Positions 23,772 through 34,293 of a stretch of 64,000 bases of DNA are shown here, piece after piece. Position numbers and translations under genes: made by a program. Position 1 is the stretch's first letter, and each line of letters begins with the position of its first letter. The notes beneath the pieces were generated by a model. It was not told the origin of the DNA. It was given only the letters and a program-made list of their open reading frames with translations, and did not search any database. Origin of the DNA: Ectocarpus siliculosus (taxonomy: Eukaryota; Sar; Phaeophyceae; Ectocarpales; Ectocarpaceae); NCBI GenBank assembly GCA_000310025.1, contig FN649747.1, positions 600,025 through 664,024 on the forward strand. The letters are read 5' to 3'.

Positions 23772-25437
23772 GCCACAATATGAGTGTTTTTTAAAGCGTT
23801 CATTTTCGGAGAGGCATCGGAGCGACTTGTTCATCCCCCCCCCCGCGCGGGATATTTGCTCACACCCAATTTTTTTTGCAAAGATCAAAGGCCTTTTTTG
23901 AGAGGACTCTGGCCTTCTTGGGATGAACTTGGGGGGTCGTTCAAGGGGGCGCAAGTCGACATTTGTCTTGTTGGCCGGTATCTGCCAAGTCTTTGTGGTG
24001 ATTGCATTTGTGATTGCCATTTAACGCGTTGTTGGCGGGTGGTGAGAAGTGCGTGTAGCACCAGAGGCAGTACCAAGGGAGCCTACTGGGTTGGCTGTTG
24101 CTGTTTTCTTGCTGAAGTTGTTGCAGAGCGTGCGAAAACTAACGGGTAGGTCGTTGGCTTCCTCTGTAAGTGTGGTTCGAGAAGCACTGTTTTCATTAGC
24201 TAGCGTAGATTTTATGACGTCCCAAGGCGAGCGTAATGTTTGACTTACGTGGAGCTGATCAGTTGGTCGGTAAGATACATAGGTGGGGACAAATACTTAA
24301 ACGTTTCCAACAAGAGGACCGTCCGTGTGGAAGCATGTAGGCATAAACTTGGCAAATACGCCGTATTCCATACAAGATAACACTCCCACGAGAGATATCC
24401 GCACGGAATGCCACACCCGGTGATACTGCGACAGCGACCTTGTTCAAGTTTGTCACCGGGGGTGTTGTGGAAGTTCATCACAGAGGATACTTTACATGCA
24501 CGCGCAACTACCAGAACCTTTCACCCAGACCCGATCATTGAGGTGCAACCTGCGTGTACGCACAACACAGCGCTAGTTCTGCTGTGTTTCCGTTGATGCA
24601 CGCAACAGAGAGAGAGAGGGTGATACACATATCCAACCGTGATTGGGTTTATTGCCAAAATTTTATATTCCGGTGTTTGCGGGGTACAGCAGCAATTGGT
24701 TTAGTCCTTCGGCGGACATCCAGGATGTCCGATGTGCATGTACGTGCTTGTGATCACAGGAAGAGTCGGATTCGGTCGTACAAGGTGCCAATCGATGACG
24801 CAAGAACCAGCCGTGTTTTTTTTTTGCTGTTCGGCCAACGACGCGCAAATCTCTTGTTTTTGCTCCATCTCCATCCAAGACCCCCGGGATCTTCAGCTGT
24901 CGATGTGCTTTTTGACGCTTTGGGGTCCACAAATTCTTTATTCTATCCTGTTGCCAAGAGTCTGCCGTGTTCATCAGTCCAAGGAAGACGCATTTCAATA
25001 ACAGTCGGATCGAAAAAGTGTGTGCAAACTTGCATGCTTGACTTGTTTTATGCGGCACCCACCATGCTTCCTCTATTTTTCTGTGTCGTACATTTTCGAA
25101 GAGTACCAAACAGCACCGTTGCTGGACAATACGTGCATTCTGGTGTATCTGATCCTTAATTATCCGGCACCGGGCACAACTTTCTCTTCGGCCTGATGCG
25201 GGTTCAGCCGTAAATAGTGCATATCCAAGATCCACGTTTCGGATACGAAATAAACAGCAGCTTGCTCCGGCGGGTAAATCCTGGCGACCACACGCACGCA
25301 AGATACGTTTTTTTTTTTTTTTCCAACTAAGGCGCGGCTTGATGATTGATACTGCTATACGCAACCGGACCGAGCGCGTACGCAAACGAGATACGACGGC
25401 AACGAACGCACCTCTTGTTCCTAACCAAGTAGGGGAC
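23772..25437. other. intergenic between DHCR7 and the TMEM107 homologue
   Basis: Nothing convincing was found. A 323-residue minus-strand open frame covers 24663-25634 but runs antisense through exon 1 of the TMEM107 homologue and shows no domain, so it is treated as chance. A T-run lies at about 25308-25322. The TMEM107 promoter should lie in the last few hundred bases, but no motif could be assigned. Confidence 0.5.
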
Positions 25438-25698
25438 ATGAAAATCGAGGACAGAGTAATCCCAGCGAGGTTTCTTGTGACCCTCGGCCACCTGGTCGGA
25501 GTGATCCTGATCAGCAAGACGAAGTCAGACAACGTGTACGCCGGGTTGTCGTCCGACCCTACCGCCGCAGAGGTTGCCACGGCTAACGGCCACGTCAATG
25601 TGAGCTTGAATACATGCATGCGTTTATGCACCATCGCTCTCTACGGTCATGACGAACAACGGTCCCGAGATACACAGGCGGACCTTGAGATGGTCTAC

Positions 25699-25744
<46 letters not shown>

Positions 25745-28700
25745 CTTTACATTAAAAAGCTGTTCCGTTCTCTCTGCCCAGTACCTTCTTCTGTCCGTAT
25801 GCATAGTTCTACTACAGTAGTAACAGTTGACGGGGTCGATTCCCGTGGTCACAGGTTAACTTACCCAAAAAGGTATGTACGAAAATCTGCAGCAAGAAAA
25901 TGGTGCATCTACACCTGGAGGTCGTGCTTGACTAGCCATGCAAAATCCCGACGCTGAGCAAGGTGGGAGATACCGAGTACAGAGTACAGTATCCACGTCC
26001 CGGCCAGCCTGGACCACGCTCAATCAGATGGCCCACCGCGGCCGCAATACCTCTTCCTCCCCTCCGCGTTTCCTTAGACCTTTAGAACTGTACGTAAAGC
26101 AGTACCAGCGATATGGTTCTGCAGACCACTGCCTGCCGCTGCTGTACATTGGATGCATATGTATGCAGTCAACCTTGTATCAGAGTACCTGTGATTACCT
26201 CTTTGGGAATACCAGCACCCTACACATACATACATTGACGCCCACAACTATCACACGCATGCCCACCACAGGCACATATTGAAGTCTATGTCGTGGCAAT
26301 CATTTGCTGTGCCGCCAATGTGCACTGCCGCCATCCCGTGTGCAGGCTGCGCTAGCGTTGGCGATGGTTTGCTTTGGGTTGGACTTCATGTCCCTTTTCT
26401 TCGGCCTGTCCATATTCATGATGAAGGTGAGATACATGCACGCCCAGGAAGGTGCACCCCGTATCGGGTACGTAAATGGAAATTCGTAAAGATCTTTTCC
26501 AGGCGCTCGAGGAACTGTTCCTATGCGACGGCGAGGAGTTCACAAACATGAGCGAGTCCGACCAAAAGTTCTACGCCGGGTTCCTCATAGACAACACCCT
26601 CATAGACAATTACGTGTGGGGTTACCGACGCCAGCCGCTCGTTGGCCTCGTGCCGACGTACAACGGGGGCGCCATCTGCACCGGCCGGAGCGACGGCACC
26701 GGGGGCGGCGGCGACGGCGGCGACTTCAGCAGGCGCGGCGACGGCAATGTCGGCTTCAGCGAGTGCCCCGTCGCCGGCACCAGCGTCATCGGGAGCGTCC
26801 ACGGCAGTGGCGGCTTCGGCTGAAACCTCGTCGCCGATGAAAGTATCAGCGGGAGCGCCGGTGGTCATGCAGACGGTTTCGGCCAGAACTCCATCGCCGG
26901 CACCAATGGCAGCAGGAGCGACGGCAGCCGGAATGGCGGCGGCGACACCGAGGGCGGCGTTCGCGGGGGCGGTCGAGCACACGAGAGGGGGGAGCGTCTT
27001 CCCCCCCTTGTCCGTTTTACCTCCCGCCCCCGCCCCGCCCCCGTCGTCCGTGCCCCCCCTCGCCCCGCATCTTCAGCGTCAACACGACCGCTACCAAGTA
27101 ACACCGGCGGTGTCCAGGGCGCGTGCGCGACAGGCGGTGGCAGGTGGAGCAGCTCGAGGATTGCCGGGTGCACTTGCGCTTCTTTCGATGGAGGAGGATA
27201 TCGCCGCTTCGCTGGCCGTTCACCCTTTGCAGCGTGTTGTAGGAACGCATGGTGAATGGAAAAATGAAAAATGAAATATAATATGATCAAAGTAGCTTCT
27301 CTGTTGTCCGGGGTTTTCGGACGTTCTGACCGCAAGCCGCGGGATTTGTCGTGGCGGTTTCATTTCGATGGACTAAATCTAACGTATTCCACGAAAAAAT
27401 CAAAATCGTAGAGATCCCGTCATTTTGTCACCGACAACCGTAGTATTGTCCGCGGTGTTCTTCGACGGTGCACCACCGCCAAGGCCGCGGTTCGCGCGGT
27501 TCTTATTACGGGGTAGAAAAACCGCACAGTAAAAATAAAACGTGCGACGGTGAACCGCACCGCACCGTGATACTATAAAACCGCACCGCACCGCACCGTC
27601 AAATATCGATATGAAAAAAAACGCACCGCATCGCACCGTGACCATGTCAAGGTCAAGAAACAAAAAACCGCACCGCGGTGCGGTTCCACACCGCGAACAT
27701 CCCTGGAATTCCCCCCCCCCCGTGAGTTAACCCGTACGGGCTTCAGGTGGACTGCGAACGACCCAAACAACCACCTTGTGTGTGCTCCAGAGGAAAGCCC
27801 AAAAACGTGGCAGAAGCACACGAGTGGCAGAGGCTGAGGGTGAAAAGAAGCCCGTAGGGCGCACACGCTTTCTCCCTTGCTGGCGCAGCACCTCATAACA
27901 CACGCACGCTCGGGTTGTTTGTTGAGTAGATTGTTGATTGTTGAAGACGCACACACCACCACACCGCTCAGCAAGGAAAAAAAGCTCACACGCGTTGCGC
28001 AGTACACGCTACACCTCTCAGGGTGAGCGTACCCCCGACAAACAACAGATATAGCAACAATGAGCCCACAGGAAGAGCGCATCCGAAAGTTTCTGTGGCG
28101 ATTGGTACAGATACATGCACAAGACAACCACTAAAAATGTCTTCAGGGCTTGTTTATCTACAGGGGTGATGTCGTTGGGTGCAGCACAGGAGACCGTGGA
28201 AATACAGGTAGCCGTCGTTGACGGATGGAAGATTATATTCTATGTAGAATGAAGATGAATATTCTTGGGGCAGCAGCCGCAGGGCACATACATACATGCT
28301 TGGTTGCTGTGCACGTCGGAGAGTCGCCATCATCTGCAACGACAAACAGATGAGTGGTCGCAATGCTCGTCCGCTTCACAGCGGAGGGAAGCATAGGAAT
28401 AGTGTCAACGCAAAACTCTCGTTTTGTTCACGCATACAGCAGTCTGTCTATATTCAAAATTTGAACAAAATCATTAAAGAAATGCGTATGCATAGAAATA
28501 TTCCTTCACCATTTTCTACTGTAGATAGATGTGTGCGTCCGACGATGACATTCCTACAAATATATATATATACTTAACTTGATTGTAATGGGGAGGAACA
28601 TTTTTTTTTTCTTGATGTGCCGGATCCACCTGTAGAGACAAAAGCTAGCTGTCCATGCTTGTTTTTCCCCAAAAAAAAGAGAGCGGCTTTTTTCTCCGAA

Positions 28701-29997
28701 TAGACGGGTCATCAACCTAACCAAGAACCATGTGCGCGCTTCGAGTTATTGTGCTCCTCGAGGTGACACTCGCCGAAAGGAACGTGGGAAATCACAATGT
28801 TTCCTACATCGGATTATTGTAGTAATTCCAAGACTAGGCCAACTATATTTCTGAGCTCTTGCTCGGGTCAACCCAATCTATTGCTCTACACGATTGGGTG
28901 TTCTAAAGTAGTACACTAACGTGTCTCGTGCATGCTCTGCAGGTGAACGCGCTGCAGACCGTTGCGCATTTTTCTGGGGCCGTCTTGATCGCACATTTCA
29001 TCTTCGACGCGTGGGACTACAGATGTCTCTGGTGAGTTTTTCGATCCGGCCTACGACCTGTCCTTACCGGGCGTGGTGATAATGCCTTTGTTTGGAAATC
29101 ACACGATCAAGCAATTCGAACCATCCTCGACTCCAGACATTTAGTAAAAGGGAAAACACCATGTCGTCAGCGGTGTAGCAACAACTGAAAGAGTTGAGCC
29201 CCATGGAGTTAAGGCGTAGTTGGGTGTTCAACGGATGACAAAGCAGGCACTATAATAGGTCGACCTGAACCACGTGGAAACGACATGGACTGAAGGTCAT
29301 CCCAACCCCAAGGGAGGCCGCAAGACCCCACTGATCGTCTTGTAAAGAAGCGACCCTACAACAGGAGTAGAGTGACGATATAAACAGTGTGGTGAATGCA
29401 CAAAGTGGCGATGGGGAGCTATTCCGACCACGCGTGAACGATAGTGGCTCCGTTTCAGTTCGCGGCCATTTTCATTCTCCCGTTCACATTCAGTCGCATG
29501 CTACTTCTCACTCGTCCACTCCCAGGCAACCCTACACAAGAGGGAATGCATGTGGTGCTGAAACAGTCAATTACCCACTGCGTGCATGGATATCCTGCAA
29601 CGTATACCCACCCAGATGACGTCTTAAACCAGAAGGCCCCAAAAACCATAACGAACGTTGGTGTGAACATACGCGTGTGACCGCCAATCGGCAACAACGT
29701 CACTCGCCCCGCGGGCCCCTTCCACCTTCCACCCTCCCCGTGAACTACCTTTACCACCATCATTATTCTCGCGAGAACAGAAAATGACGTACCCATGAGA
29801 ACTCTCCTTGTGTCTCTCGGCCCCCCTCTCTCCCTCCCATGCTTGTGCATTTCTCCCATTATGTCCCGCCGTCCTCGCTGATTGGATGCGGACGGCAACA
29901 CTCCAGGCAGATCGTGGGCTGTTGCAACGTCCCGACCGCCATCGTAGAAGTGGCCGTGCTGTTCTCCGTATTCTACCTCAAGTCCTCCGTGTATTGA
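25438..29997 (+). CDS. TMEM107: TMEM107 homologue (ciliary transition-zone membrane protein)
   Basis: TMEM107 is a small four-helix protein of the ciliary transition zone, where it works with MKS-module proteins to gate entry into the cilium. Four exons in consistent phase: 25438-25599, 26346-26426, 28943-29031 and 29907-29997, giving 140 residues, the same length as human TMEM107. Helix 1 is in RFLVTLGHLVGVILI (human RFLTLLAHLVVVITL, from memory); helix 2 is ALAMVCFGLDFMSLFFGLS; helix 3 is VAHFSGAVLIAHFIFDAW followed by the conserved W/Y block; helix 4 is VPTAIVEVAVLFSVF near the C-terminus. In the last intron the acceptor after CACTCCAG (exon from 29907) was chosen because the next AG gives an immediate stop. 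Intron 1 has a (TTG)15 microsatellite; intron 2 (2.5 kb) holds GC-rich repeats and an ORF. It implies a flagellated life stage. It looks intact. Confidence 0.88.
25699..25743 (+). repeat. (TTG)15 microsatellite
   Basis: Fifteen uninterrupted TTG triplets lie in intron 1 of the TMEM107 homologue, about 100 bases after its donor. Perfect repeats of this length are expected to vary between individuals. Confidence 0.97.
26476..26823 (+). other. intronic open frame, 115 residues, unrecognised
   Basis: The frame starts at ATG 26476 inside intron 2 of the TMEM107 homologue, 50 bases past a donor. The first ~60 residues look protein-like (KDLFQALEELFLCDGEEF, then MSESDQKFYAGFLIDNTL), with mixed composition and no simple repeat. 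From about 26680 the frame becomes Gly/Ser/Asp-rich because it enters a GC-rich degenerate tandem repeat. A CAG acceptor-like site at 26497-26499 precedes the well-formed part. It could be an alternative exon, a remnant of an inserted gene, or chance. No function is assigned. Confidence 0.25.
26640..27010. repeat. GC-rich degenerate minisatellite
   Basis: Words such as GCCGGCACCA, GCGGCGACGGC, AGCGGGAGCG and GTCGCCG recur irregularly. This makes long alanine-rich frames open on both strands without any coding signal. It lies in intron 2 of the TMEM107 homologue. Confidence 0.55.
27540..27690. repeat. CGCAC-rich irregular repeat patch
   Basis: CCGCACCGCACCG words are scattered with A/T-rich spacers: three blocks near 27555-27600, one near 27621-27640 and one near 27666-27690, where CCGCACCGCGGTGCGG forms a palindrome. 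A C-run follows at 27711-27721. It lies in intron 2 of the TMEM107 homologue. The origin is unknown. Confidence 0.6.
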
Positions 29998-31029
29998 GCT
30001 CAAAATGGCCAGATGAGTTTTTATTTTCGGGGAAGAATGCTACTGTTGCCCCCATATTCGGTCATGTTGGGGTTTCTGTTTAGGTGCGGGTATATTCTCA
30101 GCCTTGCTGTCTCATCAGTACATGGTCGGGCGAACACTTGGAGCGCTCCAATCAGTTGGTCTGATGTATGGTGTTTCGGGCGGACACAATACGATACTGT
30201 TGTCTGACGTCGCAACACGCGGTGTGCTTCAACGAGGGGAAGAGGCGGTACAGGTTGGGTATACTGCCATATCCTCCGAGGTAGCCCAGCTAGACCCCCC
30301 TACACAAGAAACCACCTAACTAAGCACAACGGTCACACATCTGTTTTTCCCCAGACCTTGATATGTATTTTGTGTGGCCGCATCCGTGACCTTCGCAGGA
30401 AACCCCCGGTGTTCTTTCAGGCAAGATGCTGTTGTTGTTGTTGGTGGTGGTGGTGGCATTGTTGTTTGTGTTGGTGGTGGTGGTTTTGTTGTTGGAGGTG
30501 GTATTTGCCACTTTGGAGTTTGCCCGCCAAATGATATGGAGCACGATCGGTGCTGCTGCCGACAGACGAGTGAGATATGTAACGCCAACAGCCCCTCTGT
30601 TGCTTCTATTGATGCATGTCAGGTATTGGGCTCGTGCCTCACGGTGCGATAGAACAAGTTGCGTGTTAAATGTGTGTGGGAAAAAGAAAGAGACACTCCC
30701 AGGTGTTCTTGTCGCCCCCGGGGTTTCCAGGTTTTCGCGAAGCCGTCCCCTAACAATTACGCGAGTATTGTTAACCCCGGGGTTGTGTTTCACCAGAGAT
30801 GCGTGATAGCCCCAACCTTACTCAGTGGATGCTACTTGTAACGTGTATCAGTACGCTGTTTCCACCTATTTTCGTGTATCATATGTACACGAGAAGGCCC
30901 CGCCAGCTAAATGCTTTCAGAATGGGTGCCACCTACAGTATGTAGATGCAAAGGTTGTATTCTTCTAACGGGAATAGGCAGACCCGTGACACGGCAAGGA
31001 CTATCACACCTATAGCGAATGTCTGTGTG

Positions 31030-31205
31030 AGCCAGGTTAGAGGCTAGTTGGCCGGGTACCCGTTTACCAGGCGGGTATGCCGGCTTTCCAATTACATACT
31101 CGAACCGGGTACGGGATGCAGACCTCACCCAATACCTGCCGGGTAGTTTGGAGGCGGGTACCCGCGGGTACCCGGTATCCTGGCGGGGGTATTTCGGACG
31201 GGGTT
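31030..31205. repeat. GGGTACCCG palindromic cluster
   Basis: GGGTACCCG-like words recur at about 31055-31065, 31098-31105 and 31152-31172 (ending in GGGTACCCGCGGGTACCC), interleaved with GCCGGGTA and GGCGGGTA. The patch can fold into several hairpins. It could be a decayed foldback element, but the ends are not definable. Confidence 0.5.
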
Positions 31206-32304
31206 ACTTGTGTATACGCATGCCGTAGTCGTTACTGTAGACCATAGACCTAACACCCCTACAAGACGAGGCGGACTGCGAACGCGTCGCTTCGTGTGTG
31301 ATACACTTGGAGAATAATCTGCTAATACACTTCAGATGGAAAAGTTCAAGATGGAGACTGCTGTTGTTCACATGATCAGTGCTTGCTACAGCAGTAGTGC
31401 GTTCAAACTATCCAGCGTTTAGCGGGCAATCCTGTAGGGTGTGCACAGCACAATAGCTCACAGGATACCGCAGTAACATCTCCCATGTCCTGAGCAGCAG
31501 TTTTACAGCTCCATGCCACAAGAGCCAACCCTACGTCGACCAACCAACCCTCGAGCCTCACAGGCGAGGGGGATGATCGGTCTCAACTTCACGGGGGAAG
31601 TTTGGGGGGGGTGAGTTTGGCCTCACCATGCAACACCAGAAGAAACGCACACACCCCGTCGCGTACCGTGCACGCGCGCGCACGCACAGCTCTTCCTCTC
31701 TCTTCACCCTTCTTAATCTCCCCTCTCAACAACCCTACGCAACACTTTGTCCGAGGCATTGGTTGCTTGTGTTTCGGCTTCTCATATCCTTACTCATTTC
31801 AGCCAAAATATGTACACCTCCTGGTCAGCTCCTTCAGCAGTGTCCATTGCGGTGATGCCTCTTGCATGTCGCGACGATATCATGGGAATCGGCCGCAAAC
31901 ACGGTTTTCGTTGAACACTTTGTGTATCGAATCGTCGCCACCCTTCACCATCATCGCTTGTCATCATTTGCGCTGGATCAAAGGAATCAATTCGACGCAC
32001 TCAGATACAGGATGCAACGGAGTTAAAGGATGCAACGGAGTTGAAGTGAACGCAGCGGAGTTGTTCGAGGAATTCCCGAAACGGTGCGAGAACCGGTCTG
32101 TTCCTACCCACGGAAACTCGTTTTGGTCCCTGGCTCGAGGTATGCTCCACAACCCCTTGTCTCTTGGGCCCTTCTATTCTGGGTAGCAGACCTTTTCGAC
32201 AAGACTTGACTCTCTCTCGAGCTGTAGAGACGTGCTACTCCTCTCTGCTGGTGACGTGCGATTGACACAGGACATCCCAACATCCCAGCCATCTCCGGTG
32301 GGTT

Positions 32305-32500
32305 CCAGCACGGCTACGCTGCCAGGGTGGGGATATATCCCCCTGGCGAGGTCACCCTAAAAGACTACCTTGCAGGCTTGACCCGGCTGCAAGGTGGGTA
32401 CCCTGCCAGGGTACCGATCCTACACCCCGTGCGTACCCTGCCACTCAGGGACCCTCGCGGGGTACACACCCTGGGAGAACCCTGTAGAGACCATGGCAGT
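32305..32500. repeat. CCCTG/CAGGG palindromic cluster
   Basis: GCCAGGGT, GGTACCCTGCCAGGGTACC (a near-perfect palindrome near 32397-32416), ACCCTGCCACTCAGGG and CACCCTGGGAGAACCCTG follow one another. The composition is like the cluster at 31030-31205, so the two may share an origin. No coding content. Confidence 0.5.
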
Positions 32501-33251
32501 TGTACTAACGGCGCCGAAAATTTGGAGATTTTCCTTTTGAGTATGTCTTTCATTTATCTTCTCTTGTCGCGTCCCTCGCAGCAGCATTTAGTGCTCCTAC
32601 ACGTACAAGAACGCCCATCGCTCATCGACACCATTTACAGTAGGACGCATCCCAAAACCCAATCCATCCATGAAAATTAACAATATTGAGGCTCAACACC
32701 CAAACTTGGACGACCACTTTCGACATTGCAAAACGTAGTCACGACGTGCACCAACCAACTCAGAACGCATCGTGAACCACACGATCTATGAACATAAAGC
32801 ACAAAAATGACCCAAAACAAAATGCATGAACCCATTCCTTCACTACAAAAAAATCGTACCCCTTGCCTTCAGGTTCACGCAACTTGCGTGTACCCGCTCA
32901 AGCCCACATTCTTGTGCATACGGAGACTCAACTCAACGAAAATAAGCTCCGACCAAACCTACTGCCTCTTGTTCGTAGCACCTCCATACTTGGGTGCCCC
33001 TCCACCCGGCGACACGCAAAACAACCTCTGCGTTGTATGTATCACGTCCAAGGTACGCACGCACTTATCGAACTGCAGACGTATGACGCGTGCCTCGATA
33101 ACACACCGTGACAAAATAAAAGTGCCACCGCTTCACGAGATAGACTGCCTGTAGACTATTGCCGAACGCTATGTACAAGCAACCTGCTCCCGCCCACTCC
33201 CACCAAACACCACACCAAGCGCTAAGCCCGAGAACATTGCCAGCAGTTTCG

Positions 33252-33452
33252 CTACCCATGCGGATGCTGAATGTTGATCCGTCCATCTCGTCGAGAAGCG
33301 CCGAGCTCGGCATCGTCGACGTGCACATCTGCGGCCGGGGTGTCGTCCACGATGAGATTGTCGTCCCCGCAGGCGTACGGCGACAGGAAGTGCATGATCT
33401 TGGGGATCCCGTAGTGCGACCTGGCGATGGCCAGGATGTTGGGATGTAGAAC
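33252..33452 (-). CDS. orphan 3'-terminal exon, unrecognised
   Basis: A minus-strand frame runs from an AG at 33453-33454 to a stop at 33252 and reads about 66 residues, including HPNILAIARSHYGIPK and MHFLSPYACGDDNLIVDD. The composition is balanced, unlike the chance frames nearby, so it looks like a terminal exon. No family is recognised. The upstream side (higher coordinates) is occupied by a solo LTR and then LINEs, so any partner exons are either beyond them or lost. It may be a gene fragment. Confidence 0.35.
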   Translation of the reverse strand, partial: VLHPNILAIARSHYGIPKIMHFLSPYACGDDNLIVDDTPAADVHVDDAELGASRRDGRINIQHPHG

Positions 33453-33466
33453 TCAAGGCTCTAACC

Positions 33467-34014
33467 TGTTGGAATGTAACCTTGTGATAGGTGTATCCCT
33501 GGGTGTGGCACTGTGTAATAACAGTGTGCAGAGGCTCACAGAGTGACTGTAAAGTACACTTGTTGTGTTGTAGATAGACCAGATTGATGGTTTGAATTGG
33601 CGCTTATGTGGCCGAAAGGTATGGAAGAGAAGAGGAGTCCTGGGACTCGCAAGAGTCCCGAAGGGCTTGGAAGAGGCCAAGGGCCTTGGAAGAAGAGAGA
33701 AAGGAAGGAGAGTGATTGGGAGGGGGCAAGCACCACAGGGGGCGAGCCTCCAAGCTATCACGGAAAGACGCACGCATACGGACTATTGCAACGTACCGGT
33801 CACGTTAACAGTCCGTTAACCCGACCTATAGAACCAATCCAAGAATATCCTACTGGACAATGGTCCGATGTACCATACTCCTATGGTTCAACATATAACC
33901 CGTAGGTGTGTATAATCTACCGAAGACTATTCCGGTAATACTCCTCAGGTGCATACCTACGTGCTGTGTATACAGCAGTACCAATACGTATGACTGACAT
34001 TGAGTATTCCAACA
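33467..34014. mobile_element. solo LTR, copia-type (fossil)
   Basis: The 548-base segment begins TGTTGGAATGTAA and ends ATTCCAACA, the TG...CA inverted ends with the TGTTGGAAT/ATTCCAACA form common for Ty1/copia LTRs. There is no internal coding region or second LTR next to it, so it is a solo LTR left by recombination or a fragment. Flanking bases do not give a clear 5-bp duplication, suggesting an old or rearranged copy. Confidence 0.6.
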
Positions 34015-34293
34015 CAGGAGTCTGGAGGCTATGCGACGCGGGCCCGCCATGAACTGCAGCATGGAGTACCAGAAACTGTTTCAAAGCACGTAGGGAAAGG
34101 CAAGGTATGGATGCGCAACGACATGAAACAAAAAGTTCATGTTTGATTCCAGAGTGGACGAAAACTCGGTTAGGTGGGGTGACAAGCAAAACGCGTGACG
34201 AACATAAAGAATACGAGAATAATACTGTTTTATTCCGTGACGTACAACATGGAGGTGAACGATTGTGTTGGTAACAGCGCAAGAGTAGGAGGT

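Larger units (their letters stand above)
29998..33251. other. intergenic, palindrome-rich patches, no gene recognised
   Basis: No gene could be supported on either strand. A GGT/GTT-rich low-complexity stretch lies at 30427-30505 and two palindrome-rich patches are listed separately. Open frames are short and lack domains. The 3' flank of the TMEM107 homologue is at the left side. Confidence 0.5.

Noticed and set aside
24663-25634. 323-residue open frame on the minus strand
   Set aside because: It runs antisense through exon 1 of the TMEM107 homologue, has no domain and includes K-runs from a T-tract, so it is best explained by chance.
26640-27335. Alanine-rich frames on both strands in TMEM107 intron 2
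   Set aside because: Produced by a GC-rich degenerate tandem repeat; composition is trivial and no splice partners fit.
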